Of a stretch of DNA of 64,000 nt, positions 23,205 to 35,485 are shown in pieces; position 1 is the first letter of the stretch; the number at the start of each line of letters is the position of its first letter. Below the pieces are notes generated by a model, which worked only from the letters and a program-made list of their open reading frames with translations, searched no databases and was not told where the DNA came from. The translations under genes were made by a program, and so were the position numbers. The stretch comes from Congeria kusceri (lineage: Eukaryota; Mollusca; Bivalvia; Myida; Dreissenidae): contig CM051029.1 in assembly GCA_027627225.1 (NCBI GenBank), positions 12,246,023 to 12,310,022 on the forward strand. Reading direction: 5' to 3'.

Positions 23205-23520
23205 AGATACATAATTAAATAGATGGATGGATGGATGGATGGATGGATGGATGGATTGATGGATGGATGGATGGATGGATGGATGGATGGATGGATGGAT
23301 GGATGGATGGATGGATGGATGGATGGATGGATGGATGGATGGATGGATGGATGGACGGACGGACGGACGGACGGACGGACGGACGGACGGACGGACGGAC
23401 GGACGGACGGATGGATGGATGGATAAATAAATAAATAAATGATATAATGAATGAACGAACGAACGAACGAACGAACGAAAGAACGAACAAACGAAGAGAC
23501 ATACAGACAGACAAATAAAT
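23105..23520. repeat. Compound tetranucleotide microsatellite
   Basis: Successive AAAT, GATG, GACG, GATG, AAAT and GAAC tracts, each differing from the next by one or two bases. It lies in intron 1 of the IgSF pseudogene. Frames stay open in several registers on both strands because the 4-bp unit cycles through 12-bp codon repeats; these are not genes. Confidence 0.95.
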
Positions 23521-23556
23521 AACCAAATGCATATTTTAATAAAATATATAATATAC

Positions 23557-23626
23557 CTTGTATAGATATAAGTGTTAACATTATTGCTGTAAGCATATAG
23601 CACGCATCCATGTTATTATCACACAA
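23557..23626 (-). pseudogene. IgSF exon 1: signal peptide
   Basis: The ATG at 23626 opens a 70-nt coding part ending at CAAG|GTATAT in phase 1. The 23 codons give a short polar start (MCDNN, with a second Met at residue 6) and a hydrophobic core ([12 protein letters not shown]), as in a secretion signal. The phase joins exactly to exon 2. No promoter was recognised upstream. Confidence 0.65.
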
Positions 23627-23959
23627 TACCAGTTCGACTAGGAGATATGGAATATAGTGGCATAGCGGTTACTTTTCTACTGTGGGCGATTGTCGTTCTA
23701 CACTTGACTTGCAAATGCAGCATGTTAAGCAGACAGAAAAGTGATGTATTGACCAACCAGATTGTTGATTGTTTAACGACTAATGCGAGCTTAAATATGC
23801 GTATGTACGGGAGTGTGTGTGAGTGCGTTTGTGCGGGTATTTGGAGAATACGGCCTGTTCAGACATTATATAATTACTAAATTGTCTCGTATCTTGCTAA
23901 GATACAATACCATTTAAAACCAATAATATCAGTAGAACCAATATATGCTCCCCGATGCC

Positions 23960-24550
23960 GTCTTGACCTCTCATTGTGCCATGACCTTTAACCTATGGAC
24001 ATGATTTAAACCTGATGTCTTGTTATGGTAAGATATGTGTAAAGTGATGCTAAAAATCACCCATGTTATACGTCCGGACTAGCAAAAAGCCAACTTCGAC
24101 TTTTAACCTTTAAGTATGACATCGAGTTTTGATCTATATTCCCGCTTGATACGCGTGACATGCCGTGTCATGAAGTAAACATGTTGCCGATTAATTTAAA
24201 AATCCCTCAGTCATTGGGAAAGTTACAGTCAGGACAAGCAAAATATACTTTCGCCTTTTGAACTCTTGTTCGCAGCATTGGCATTTGCGATTTGGATCTG
24301 TTTCATGTGCGCTTAATGCTTAAGGTTAACTTTTTCAAGTAGTGTCAAGCACTTTTAAAATCCACAGCAAGTTAAAGTATAGGCTAGCAAAGTTCCATTG
24401 TTGAGCTTTCACCTCGAGATTTGACATTCACCTTTGACCTAGAAATCTGATTCATGAGGTCTGACGCCAAATCATTGCAGCAAACATTTATCCAGTTCTA
24501 TTAAAATTCATCCATCCATGGATAATTTAGAGTCCGGACAAGAAAAAAAG
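23960..24550. repeat. Diverged tandem repeat, unit ~150 bp, ~4 copies
   Basis: Units share a phrase of the form GTCCGGACTAGCAAAA (near 24072, 24229, 24376 and 24530) next to TTTGACCT-rich stretches. Similar units are, from general knowledge, common in mollusc genomes. Confidence 0.7.
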
Positions 24551-24559
24551 AACATAATC

Positions 24560-25140
24560 AAAGAGCAATTACTCGCTGAAAAACCATCAACCAGAACTAC
24601 TTATTAACATGGGCGTGACCGTTTAATATGAAGGCTTGTTGTGTAAAGTTTCATTTAAATCAAATCATAAGCTCCCGAAAGCAAACGCACGCAAACGAAA
24701 GCATCCTATTAAAACGTCATGTATTCAAATTAAAAAACGAAATAGCTCTCTGAAAAAAATCTTCAGACCGCAACAACCTGACAGTATTTGCATATCCTCT
24801 TGGTACAAATAATGAGTTAAAGTTTTATTGATTTCGGGTTGTTAGTTCCTGAGACCTCGCCCAGAAACATCACTTTTAGATTAAAATGCATTGTTATAAA
24901 AAATGTATAATAACGACTTTAAAATCACCAGACTGAAACGACCTGACAATATGGGCATATTCAGTTGGTCGGATGCTGCAAACTTGTTTTATTGAATTCG
25001 GTTTGTAGGTTCATGCGATCTCGCGAGGAAACGAAAATTTTCTATGAAAATGTCTTATTTATAATAAAATGACAATAACTCACTGAAAAACATCATATCG
25101 GAACGACATAATTATGCAAATGTCCATCCTATAGGGTTAC
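24560..25140. repeat. Diverged tandem repeat, unit ~165 bp, ~4 copies
   Basis: Repeated phrases of the type CTGAAAAAAATCTTCAGACC and AACGACCTGACAATATG occur near 24577, 24750, 24913 and 25076. This is a different unit from the adjacent array at 23960-24550. Confidence 0.7.
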
Positions 25141-25160
25141 TGCATATGCAGTCCTTGGAT

Positions 25161-25415
25161 CTACTGCGGAAACGTAGTACCGGGAGGACAAAGTAAATTA
25201 AATTCGATTTCGAATTTAGACGGATAGACCAAGCGGCAAATATATGCACGCCTGTTCCTGTTAATTTGTTTAAGTTGCAATCTGTTATAAATATTTACTG
25301 GGCCTTGAACGGCACGCCCACTGCGCAAATTATTAATATGAATAGCATTCGTTAATGATTCTTGCATCATAAAAGATTGGATTATATCAATAAAGTTGTC
25401 TTGTTTTCTAAACAT
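25161..25415 (-). pseudogene. Possible Ig-like fragment
   Basis: An 84-codon minus-strand frame includes RLQLKQINRNRRAYICRLVY and CPPGTT. The YIC with preceding hydrophobics could be the F strand of an Ig V-type domain, and CCCG|GTACTA could be a phase 1 donor. It lies 1.5 kb upstream of the IgSF signal exon on the same strand. No B-strand Cys or Trp is visible, so this is tentative. Confidence 0.25.
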
Positions 25416-25669
25416 ACAAGCACCGAACTGTTATACCTAACATTGAAAGGTAACCCAATATTTTGTGTAGTCATTGATTTTCTAATAAATCGTACACACA
25501 TTATAAAATCATTATATAAAATGACGTATGCAACACTATAAAGACAGAAATATTCAAATGTCTTATTGTTTGGAAATATAGGAGGATCTCAATAAATTAA
25601 TACATGGAGCAAAATCCTTCAAATGGAGTTTAATATTGGCAAATGTGCCATTATGAACGTAACAACAAA

Positions 25670-26290
25670 AAGAAATAAATGTCATGTTGATTACCTTATG
25701 GAAGGGCAAGTCTTACAAGACGTTGAGAGTAACCCATGTCTTGATATAAACCTACCATGAAATATGGAGTATAACCAACATATAGATAACATAAATGCAA
25801 AGGCCTCAAGATTCCTATGGTTCATTAAACGCAACCTCAGAAATTCTCCGAAAGTAGTAAAAGTTCACTTTTCCTTGGTTAGACCTAAATTCTTTTAAAG
25901 CTAGTCTATCTGGAATCAACAACAAACTACACACATTAAACAAATCAAACAAGTTAAACGGAATGCAGCACCGTACGTAATGAATATACCCTTCAGTTAC
26001 GACAACTGGACATGTGTTCGTCAAATTACAAGAGAACTGAACTAGCCTACCCTAGAAAAACGCCGCATCACTTCAGACAATATTTGATTTTACAAAATTG
26101 GTACCAGCGATGTACATTCCGGTGCGCTTTATTAGACTAAAGTACATACCTTACCAATGCAGAGTCAACGTTTATAATCACTTGTTTTTCCCTATTCTGG
26201 TACCCGATCTTTACCTACTTCGTGGTAAAGGACTGGCATCACCCAAATCTCCTATGATACACCGGTTAAACCAAGATGGCTGAGGTACGT
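25670..26290 (+). mobile_element. Non-LTR retrotransposon RT tail, degraded
   Basis: Plus-strand fragments in several frames match the end of a Jockey/CR1-type reverse transcriptase. These include DNINAKASRFLWFIKRNLRN, followed by SPKVVKVHFSLVRPKFF and then IKQIKQVKRNAAPYVMNIPF. The KA...FL...RNL and K-x-VQR-AA-like signatures are characteristic. Stops and shifts break the frame repeatedly. The 5' end is missing and no poly(A) tail was identified. The family assignment is approximate. Confidence 0.65.
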
Positions 26291-29200
26291 TACATTCTAT
26301 AGGCAATTTTAAACGAGCCTGAACATTACGTACTTCGTTACATGTCGTTGTAATATCGTTCCGCCTTTCATTCAACCCTGGTCTTGTCTTTTTATATGCA
26401 TGCTTGCCATTTCAGCATAAATTGTAGTTTTGTTTAAAAGCTCACCCAAATTAACTTGATGTCTATTTCGGATATTCTGATAAGTGTTCAGGAACTATTT
26501 CAATGTAAGCGGTTTATTCGTATTGGTAGTTAATTTGATTTCTAATATTGCTTTAACGACCAATCACGTTACTGTATATATTAAGTTAGTGTTAAAGTAA
26601 GTATTACAGCAAAAGTAAATATGTATTGCATCGCCATTTTAGAATTATTACATATGGAAATACATTAACAATGTAGCTCTAGTTAATAGTAATTGGTGCT
26701 AGTAGAACTTACTGTATAATTATTGTTTTGGTATTTATTTTCATGTTGCTGATTCATTCAGAAAATGCTGGATTCATTTTGTGTGCATGGCTGGCCAACT
26801 GTACTGGTAATTCAAAGGATCTTGAAATGTACTTTCATAAATGTTAAAGCATAAAATAAAATAAAACGTTCTTCTGCACAGTGGTGTTTTTGTATTTATG
26901 TTTCATTATTACCAGTATTAATTAACAAATCATATACACCTTAGGTATTATGATTAAATAGGTGAAAAAGTAGGCATGCCTTACAGAGAAAGGAAATTAC
27001 AATTAATTTATACAATTAATGAACATGCCTTGAAACTTATAGCTGAAACACTGTACATGTCACTCTTATTACAGTGATATGACTGGAAGCATTGACTAAA
27101 TCATTTTATGTACAATACTTATGCCAACTTATAATTATATTTTTTGGCCATACATATAATTAACCCATTTTAATTACACTGTTTAAACCGCTATTTGATC
27201 TATAATTTCAAATCAAACAAACAAGAACTCAATTAATTCGCACATTTATTATTATGTCTTTTTTTAAACCAAAACATCTACATATATATCTCTGGTTAAT
27301 AATGGCACAATGCTAATGTACATAAGTGCAATAAATGTTCGTCAATACAATTGTCAATGTATTGCATACAAAATACTTTTATGACTGAACATGTTTACTT
27401 TCACAATAAATGTATATGTGATGTGAAGTATTACTTATATATATTTGCAAATCAACCATTTCAACTGTATACAAATAATGGGCATACTGGTTGGCGAGTA
27501 GTATCCGTGATTTTTAGTATAATTTCTTTATTTTCAATCGCGTTAGTAATACTTTTAAAGAAAAGCTAGTTGCATTAGAAAGTTGGGCTCTTTCTGTTTA
27601 CGAGGATGTAAATATCTTGTCATGACTTCATATGTTTTTTTTCCATAAAAGGGGCTCCAAAGGGGTAATCAATAAGCATTACTTGAAACAATAAAACTAT
27701 TGGTATCAGTGATTTTTCCTTTTAATTCAAAATGCGAATTTTGTGCTACACACCTCAAGATTTTAGTTGCTCTATACTATTCTACATTATATTACCTACA
27801 TCATAATGATGTAGTATTATTAAATTATATACCAGATTAGCGGTGATAATGCGACTACTAATATAAGTGTATGCCGGAAAATGGTCTTTTGGTTACCACG
27901 TTTGCGCCCCTTAAAAATTTGATGACGGTAATCGGGAGATAGACATGTTATTATATAAGTAGAGGACTCCTTTGCATTGAAATTTTGTTGAAATCGTCCC
28001 GAAACCAGCCGTATAATCAAGTGAACATTTTAAAATTGCAATTATTTGTTAATTCCTTTTTTTAGGAAACATGTTGAGACTGCGATTCGTTATTTTTTTT
28101 TAGAAAATCTATTTCACGAAAATATATTTCACAAATGAATATATGGATGGTGGTGCCTGAATACTAAAATTGCTGCTTTATGTGAATAACCTATTTATCA
28201 CCTTTAGTAAACCGAAAATAGGGAAGTAGAAGATAAAAATACGGATCCAATAATAGATTTATGCGCATGCCCAAAGACGTGCGCGTGAATGCCCCGCGAT
28301 GAGTTAAGTTGTTTTCAGATTATTTTTTAACAAACATTTAAATATCTTAAAAATATGAAGTTTTGGAGACTTCAACTTATTCTGCGTTTGGAACAGTTGC
28401 TAGGTAATGTGTGTAAACTCAAAAGTCAATGCTGTAGAGCTTTTACACCTTTTTATATACAAATCTCGGATACTGCTAGTTCATGGATACGACTAGCAAT
28501 CAGTATTCCTAAAGTTAAATATCTACATTAAAATCTTCACTGAAATAATTGTATGCAGTATAGGCTCAGGCAATGCACACTATCAAACAAATCAGTACTA
28601 CATAATTGAACATATTTAAATTTAATTGCTCAATGTTCTCTAAAGCTACGGACAAAATCAATTAAATTATCATTTTAAATAGAGAAAAAGTTTACTTTCA
28701 CCTTTCAAAAGAACAACACATGCTTAGAGTATGTTGCAAAGTTTGTAAGATGTCCTCATTATTGCTTTGTTTGCTACACACGGTTAATATTCACATTTTA
28801 TAACTTACTCATACACAATTCTTATTGTAGAAAGTTGTATTTACAATTTACAATTTATAATCTCATGATAAATCCACTAGAAACAATTATAATCTCACAG
28901 ATGTTTATGAACTTTCTTGTCTTGTGAAGTTGGAAGAGATCAGTATCACACATGTTGTGGCTTTTTTCTGTTCTTTCTATCTACTTTCTGTTGTACTGAG
29001 TAGAAACTGCACGCTGAACAAATATATCAGTTAACATAATTATTAATATCAATAAATTAAGCATTTATTTATTTATTGATTGTTTGACTAATTCATATTA
29101 TATTCTATATAATAGAAGATTCTATATAAATAAGCAATACTAAATTTCTGGAGATTTAATTCAATAGTAAACAACACGTCCGAATATCCGAAATATATGT

Positions 29201-30302
29201 ATGAATGTTCATACAGGTTATTCATTATATTTAATCGATATACGTTCAACGACATAAAAATCACTAAAAGATCGCGATATACTAAAATGAAATATGATGT
29301 TTGGTTACAACGTCATGCAAAACGAACGCAAACAATTTAGAAAACTGTGTATTTATGTATGACATACCGTTAGTCTGCCATATTGTATTGTCCATTAGTA
29401 GTCGGCCATGGATTGGTTGACGTCAGACCATCGTTTTTCCCGAGAACCGTTGTTGTGTAGAACCGGCTAACTGTTACAACTACTAGCCTGAACTTTAAAA
29501 GGGCAGCTTTAAAAGTGCACTTCAAACATGGTTAAGGGTGTGAAACAATAGTCATTTGTACAGTGTATATAGATGTTTAACTTTAAAACCACTTCTTAGA
29601 GCTTCCGGCACCAATCATACTTTTAACCATGCACCAATCATCGAGATGTCCAACACGGATTTTGATGTCGTACCCGCATTGAAGTTGAAGTTCAAGTTGA
29701 AATCGAAGATTGAGAACAATATTTCAACACATTTAGTTGCCGTTTTCAGGATTAATAGTTTGTGTATAAAATAATAAAGAGTGTCGAAATAGACCTATAG
29801 CATGTGTTTATCGTTTAAGTTATTAAACGTGTCGTGTACAATACAGTTGAGAGATCAATTAATTTGTTAAAAGTTAATTTTACAACTTTTGCAAATCTGA
29901 AGTAGAAGTAAAAAATATTTCCACTGACCACCCCACTTATTAATTTTCACTCTCCTACCTGTTTCCGTTTATCTTAGAATAGACCAAAACTATTGTTATT
30001 TTATATGTACTCAGGGCTCTTTGATTTAAAATACACACAAAAAACGCCTAATTGTGTGTCAGTCTGGTCCTGTTACTACGCATACAGTGCTTAACAAATT
30101 TATATCGGGATTAAAATGCGTTTTTTTTAACTCTTTTCATTGTCTACAAACTTGAAGGTAATACATTTTATATGTTTAACAATAAAAGCAAAAGTAATTA
30201 TGGTACACATTACTATTGTTATCATATTAGAAACACTATTACTTTTAAAGGCAAACACATGTTGTGTTTTCAGCTCAATGCGACACTGAGTTGGCAACAT
30301 CT
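26291..30302. other. No gene recognised
   Basis: About 4 kb of AT-rich DNA. Only short chance frames; no splice-bounded exon, RNA gene or tandem array was recognised. Confidence 0.5.
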
Positions 30303-30520
30303 GGCCCCGTGTTGAGCCTGATGATCATGTTTAAGTTGAGGCTGATCTTAATTTTCAGGATCAGGCTCAACGTTGATGTTCACAAAGCAAATGACGCTCA
30401 GTTGAGCTTCAAAATGACGCTCAAAATGATCTTGATCCTGATATATTTGGAACCCAATCTCAAGTAGGTTTCGTTTCAAATATTTGGATCAGTTGTTAAG
30501 CAACCCATAGAATTTACATC

Positions 30521-30861
30521 ATGGCCGACTATGTCAGACGGAATAGACAATTCCAGTATGTTGAAAATGTTGAGCCATTTGATAGGCTAGTTTTTCGCGA
30601 TCGTTCAAACCCATTAGAAATGTTCATGGGAAGCGAGATTCGAGTAATGTATAGGTTTTATCCGGAAAACATTGTGTACATTTGTGAACTGGTTGACCTA
30701 CGAAGACCAACTGAACGATTCTCACCTCTGCCACCGCTGATCACCACATTGACGGCGTTGCATTTCTTTTCCACTAATGCACACCACATTGTGACAGCGG
30801 CATTGAACGGGGTATCCTGGGCAAGCGTGTCTCGTGCTAATAGGCAGTTCAACGATGCAAT
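30521..30861 (+). pseudogene. Harbinger transposase (HARBI1-like), exon 1
   Basis: The ATG at 30521 opens 113 codons to donor GCAAT|GTGAGC (phase 2). The reading has the HARBI1-type N-terminal region: SEIRVMYRFYPENIVYICEL, PLITTLTALHFFSTNAHH, then GVSWASVSRANRQFNDA. The latter matches the helix-turn-helix segment that ends in SxSxVSR in this family. No lesion is seen in the exon. Confidence 0.75.
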
Positions 30862-31547
30862 GTGAGCCGTTTTAAGGAACGGTGTACACTTGTGTCTTTT
30901 CCGTCATTGTTTCTCTTCCGTTGTTTAGTCAAATAACAACAACAACATCATAACGGCGTTCATTTTTCTAACGCTTTGTCTGTGTATGGGAATTGATAAA
31001 TTAAATAAAGAAATGTTTAAATGGTTTAAGAAAGCATAATTCTTATAAGTTGACCTCGAATCAGACGGATTGTGTGTGTGTGCATTCGGACTAAATTGTT
31101 GTGTTTTGCAGCGCACCATTTACGGACAATTGTTAATTTCGGATACATCTTTTCTGGACCTTATTTTGAAAACGAAACCTGTGACAATATCGGATTTAAT
31201 GATGAATTGTGCCGCAAGATATTGCTTCAAAAACCTGAATGGATTCTCACATGTCAGACTGATAAGGCTGTACTGTGTAAAATAAAAAGTCAGTCTTAAT
31301 ACTTCTGTCACTGGGTGAATTCAAAATCCCTTTCTGCCAAATGCCTGTTTCATCTATACGACAATGTACATAATTATGAATGATGCATGCTGTATTCGTT
31401 TACCTTCATGGTACATATGTTATGCATGTTTATATTGTGCATATATATTCACATTTTATTGTGTACATATTTTAAAATCATTGTTAAATTGTGTACAGTA
31501 CATGTATATACTGTGTCAATAACTTATGCATGTTATGCTCACTTTAG
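30862..31547 (+). other. Transposase intron; linking exon not found
   Basis: An exon going from phase 2 to phase 1 and coding about 35-45 residues is expected here, between the helix-turn-helix and the first catalytic Asp. A good acceptor (GTGTTTTGCAG, 31111) is followed by open frames (31112-31299), but none matches the family, and the expected phase hits a stop within eight codons. The exon is lost or unrecognisable. Confidence 0.4.
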
Positions 31548-31660
31548 ATTTTCCAAATGTGGTTGGCGCAGTTGATGGCACCCAGATTAGAATAAGAGGC
31601 CCACGTGTTAATGAAGGAGATTACTTTAACAGAAAAGAATATCATTCGATAAATTGTCAG
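31548..31660 (+). pseudogene. Harbinger transposase exon with first catalytic Asp
   Basis: Between acceptor CTCACTTTAG and donor TGTCAG|GTAATA; phase 1 to 0. It encodes DFPNVVGAVDGTQIRIRGPR and ends YFNRKEYHSINCQ. VGAVDGTQI carries the first Asp of the DDE triad of PIF/Harbinger transposases. The exon is intact. Confidence 0.85.
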
Positions 31661-32384
31661 GTAATAATGTACATATTTATTCTAACTTTCAGAATCACTG
31701 TTGAATATTTCAGATTTATAGCCACCTCAAAAGTTGTCAGTCTGTTTGATGAAATCACAATATTTTGCATGCATTCTCAGTTTTAATCATGCTGTTCGAC
31801 GCCTTGAAATTACCATTTCTTTCACGTATTTAATAAATAATCCCCTGTGTAATGAACAGTTTTGTAAGTATTAGTTAATTGAAAATGTGTATATTTAAGT
31901 TGTTGTCTTTGGCACGATTCATTGACTGCATCATAACCTTTTAATCATCCTACTGCTGTCCATGTAATATAATTTAATTCATCATAATTTGGCAATAGTC
32001 TTACGAACGTTAATACTTTTTAATCGTCTGAAAACTGTTTATTGTGTACAAAATGCATTTTATACTTTTTATGTTTGCAAACGCTTGGTAAACACGGGAT
32101 ATGCATAATGTACATGCTGATTTACTCAAGAGACATCACCATATATCCCATACAGAAAATAGATTAGAAAAAGTTACCAAACATGTATTATTGCACCGAT
32201 TTCAATGTTTGTATTTGCATTTACATTGGTAATTTCCATTATAAACAATTTATGCATTTTTAATTTACACATTTCTGTAATGTTGCTTTAAAATGTGCAT
32301 TAATAAAGTGCTCTGAACATTGTGAACACTGTCCAACATATATTGTATGTACAGTGTTAAATTATATATTGCGTTTCTTCACAG

Positions 32385-32496
32385 ATGATCTGTGATTTAA
32401 GCTTCAAAATCACTGACATTGTTGTTAAATTGCCTGGAAGTGTCCACGATGCACGAGTATTCAGAGACAGCGCAATCGCACAACGTTTTGAGAGAG
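32385..32496 (+). pseudogene. Harbinger transposase exon (PGSVHDARVF)
   Basis: Between acceptor GCGTTTCTTCACAG and donor GAGAG|GTTTCT; phase 0 to 1. It encodes MICDLSFKITDIVVKLPGSV followed by HDARVFRDSAIAQRFER, the conserved PGSxHDxRxF block of the DDE domain. The exon is intact. Confidence 0.85.
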
Positions 32497-32742
32497 GTTT
32501 CTTAACGGTTGTGCTTAGTTTTGTGTTAAATTGACAATAATTAAAGTGATTTACAATTTTTTTATTATTTTCTTCTTTTGAACCAATTTAATGCAATTGT
32601 TGGAAATGACCGGTACTTATTATATTAATATTTATGCATTTTAAATTAAGAGATGTTTAAAAACTTTGCAGATCTAACATATTATGCGTTGTCCTTAATT
32701 TCACTGATGTTCTAATATATGGCATTCATATTTATTTTTTAG

Positions 32743-32834
32743 AGGAGATTAATAGACTGTTGTTAGGGGATTCATGCTCTTCTTGTAAGACATATCTGAT
32801 GACCCCACACCCAACACCTTAAACACCAGCTCAG
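32743..32834 (+). pseudogene. Harbinger transposase exon, second Asp, stop codon
   Basis: Between acceptor TTTATTTTTTAG and donor CTCAG|GTATGT; phase 1 to 0. It encodes INRLLLGDSCSSCKTYLMTP followed by HPTP, stop, TPAQ. LLGDS matches the block with the second catalytic Asp. The TAA at 32820-32822 sits where the family usually has Gln, so a single C-to-T change would explain it. Confidence 0.8.
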
Positions 32835-34424
32835 GTATGTGTATTTAAAATATTGTGCAGAATTGTCGGATGAATAATAATGTCATTGATTCAAAGGCAT
32901 CTTGATGCGGGATGCATATAGTTTTTGTCCTGTCCTTTTCCGTCTGTCCTTCCGTCCATCCGTGACAATGTTTAGTAGATTTTACCATTTCGTCTAGCAA
33001 TAACACTGCTTACAACACTTGGATGCATACACAGTTGATGCTTATGACCCACAGTTGATGCTTATGACCATTTCCTATCCACCCAATCTCACTTTGACCT
33101 TGACCAAATGGGTACTTTAAATAATTCAAAATGGCTGTTTCTTGGTTAACTAGATTTGACTGATTCGGACCTACACCGATTGCTACAACACTTGGATACT
33201 TACACAGTTGATGCTAATGCCCATCCCTAATCAACACATATCACCCAACCTCAATTTGTTCATTGACCATATGGACTTATAAGTGCCATTTGCTGGTTAA
33301 CTTGGTTTCACCGTTTTTTATAGCACCATTACTATGACATTCCCAATCCATCCACATCACCCGGCCTCATTTTGGCCTAATTTGGACTAAGAATTGGGCT
33401 ATCCAGCACCAACTGGTGGCTTCTTTTTTATCAAACACAGATTATTGTTTGAAAGTAAAATTGTTTGAAATGAATCTAGGATGTAGGCATTTTAAGCTCG
33501 ACTATTCACCAAATAGTTCGAACTGTACTACTCTTCTGTTCATCGGCGTTGATGTGATGCTGTGGTTAAGGCTAGCGCGCAACAAGACCATATATATATA
33601 TATGTAACTGCTACAAATGTTTAATTGAAACTTCACACATGTGTGTGGGTCATTATATGATGCCAATGACCAAGGCCTATAACTGTTACCAGTACTTTAG
33701 CAGAGTTATTCCCCTTTTTTATTCTTAAAGTCGGATTACGGTTTGCTGTAACAAGTCCATATGTCTATAACTCAATAACGTATTGAGCTATTCTAATAAA
33801 ACAACATACATAGATACCATATAGAGACGCCTTATTTGGAATTGCAAATTGGGTGGGTGGGGTCAAAGCCACTGTTACTAAAAATAGAAAAACAGTTTCC
33901 GCTCAATAACGTGATAACTCATTTATTTTTTTTAATGAAACGTAAGTCTCAGATACCTTATGTGGAGACCTCACTTGGTATTGCATATGGGTGGGTCAAG
34001 GTCAATAATGATAACAATAGAAAAAATGTTTTATCTCATTACTTTGTTAAAGCATTGAGATATTTTAATGGAACTTCATAATAGATACCTTATATTGAAT
34101 ACTCGCTTTGGATTAAGTATGGGTTGGGTGGGGTCACAGTCAAAAGGCCCATAACTCTGACAAAGTGGTTGAATAGTCAAGCGCTGTTTATTTAAAGATT
34201 TATCAGTCTGTTGTTTTTTTCCGTACATGTTGAGTGCATTATACATTAATTACAGCAAAAGCAAATTCAGATTTGCTGTTTCCATCTACTTGTATGCATG
34301 TAAATCAGTATAAAAACATATCTGTAAAACAATATAGTAGAAGACAATGTTTTAATAATGGTATGCTCTGTTACTATATTTAATATCATATATGTGTGTG
34401 TTTGAATACTAATTGTATTTGTAG
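32835..34424 (+). repeat. Transposase intron with two tandem-repeat tracts
   Basis: A 1.6-kb intron. At 33000-33390 there are about 2.3 units of ~170 bp (ACAACACTTGGATRCWTACA repeated near 33013 and 33183), with a nested 20-bp direct repeat (CACAGTTGATGCTTATGACC, 33030-33070). At 33780-34170 there are about three units of ~125 bp sharing AGATACCTTAT and TGGGTGGGGTCA-type phrases. Confidence 0.7.
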
Positions 34425-34709
34425 GAGAGATTCAATGCTCCATTGTACATTGAACGCGTTGTGATCGAGCAAACTGTTGGATTTCTGACAAGAAGATTTC
34501 CTTGTTTAAGCTATGGACTCCGCTCACAGCCTGAACACTGTTGGAAAATAATTGCCACTATTGTAGCTCTGCACAATATCGGTATGGACAGGAATGACAT
34601 TTTCGGCAGACCATGTGACATTGTTGCCAAACAGTCCGATGTACAGATTTACAATGGGCCAATGACGGTTTCTTCGTACAGAGACTATTTTTGCAATTCA
34701 TTTTTCTAG
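34425..34709 (+). pseudogene. Harbinger transposase last exon, catalytic Glu
   Basis: Acceptor AATTGTATTTGTAG, phase 0, ending TAG at 34707-34709. It encodes ERFNAPLYIERVVIEQTVGF, then LTRRFPCLSYGLRSQP, then IIATIVALHNIG. VVIEQTVG carries the Glu of the DDE triad, and the LHNI motif is typical of the C-terminal part. The exon is intact and 94 codons long. Confidence 0.85.
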
Positions 34710-35485
34710 TTCACTAGTGAAGGATTACATCAATAAAATCAAACATATTGTTAGGTAAATATTTGTATTTAACAATTGGTACTTTTATAGTAAACACGTG
34801 GCAAACATATAAAAATATAACTGTTGGTAATCGATATCTGTGGGTTGTTTTACATCACATTGGTAACTTGATTTGTATAGTACAATAAAGATATCTACTC
34901 ATGCAATTTTTTTTAGTTTTTATTTTATTTAAAAAAGTCATAGAGCTACAGTATATTCTTATGTTTAAATTAAACTGGATATCATAAAATTGAACACATG
35001 TATGCATTGTTAATATTTATTTGTTTCAAATAAGATAATATCGATAAGTTTAGCCAATTTTGAGTATAACTGAATGGTATCTTTCAGTACGTTAATTTAT
35101 TGCTTTACATAAATTGTTGAGATTTGTCAAATCTGTAAATTTAAAAAGAGTTAATAGGTCACTTAAACTGATTTTATTGTTCTTTGATGTATATATATTT
35201 ACATTCACAATATGATAAAATAAAGTAGCTGGTACCATCTTATGGACACTTTTTACTGTATTACATTATTCAAATATATGTGCAGATTTTGTTATATATA
35301 AAGAAGACAAATATCTATTGTTAAATTGCCAATAAACGACTTGAAAAATAATTTATGAAACTGTTAAATACCAGTATAGTACGCATTTTAATTAAAACAA
35401 CAGCTATGGAAGAGGTTTTTCATTTGAAACGTTATTGGCTAACGTTATTGGCTATACACGATCAATTTTGCATAAGGTTTCAATA
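34710..35485. other. Spacer between convergent Harbinger genes
   Basis: AT-rich DNA between the transposase stop and the stop of the minus-strand partner. A plus-strand AATAAA occurs shortly after the transposase (AATAAA at 34723-34728 within CATCAATAAAATC). Confidence 0.5.

Larger units (their letters stand above)
12210..23626 (-). pseudogene. Broken IgSF receptor gene (6 Ig, FnIII, TM, tail)
   Basis: Fourteen exon-like segments on the minus strand join in order: signal peptide, six Ig-like domains, half of an FnIII domain, alternative TM exons and four cytoplasmic exons. Extracellular and TM exons enter and leave in phase 1, as is usual for Ig-domain genes. Counting net indels restores the phase in every one, which argues strongly that the model is real. 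Lesions: about ten frameshifts (exons 2, 3, 4, 5, 7, 8 and tail exon 1) and at least five stops (three in exon 4, one in each of tail exons 1 and 4). The layout recalls nephrin-type adhesion receptors (Ig repeats, FnIII, TM), but orthology is not shown. It could instead be a live gene in error-rich sequence; the 5-bp duplication in exon 5 argues against that. Confidence 0.8.

Noticed and set aside
22985..23626. Long His-Pro-Ser-Ile and Met-Asp-Gly-Trp frames
   Set aside because: Produced by the GATG/GACG tetranucleotide array. Only the first ~23 codons of one of them form a real signal-peptide exon.
31112..31299. Open frames after a good acceptor in the transposase intron
   Set aside because: No match to the expected transposase linker, and the expected phase hits an early stop.
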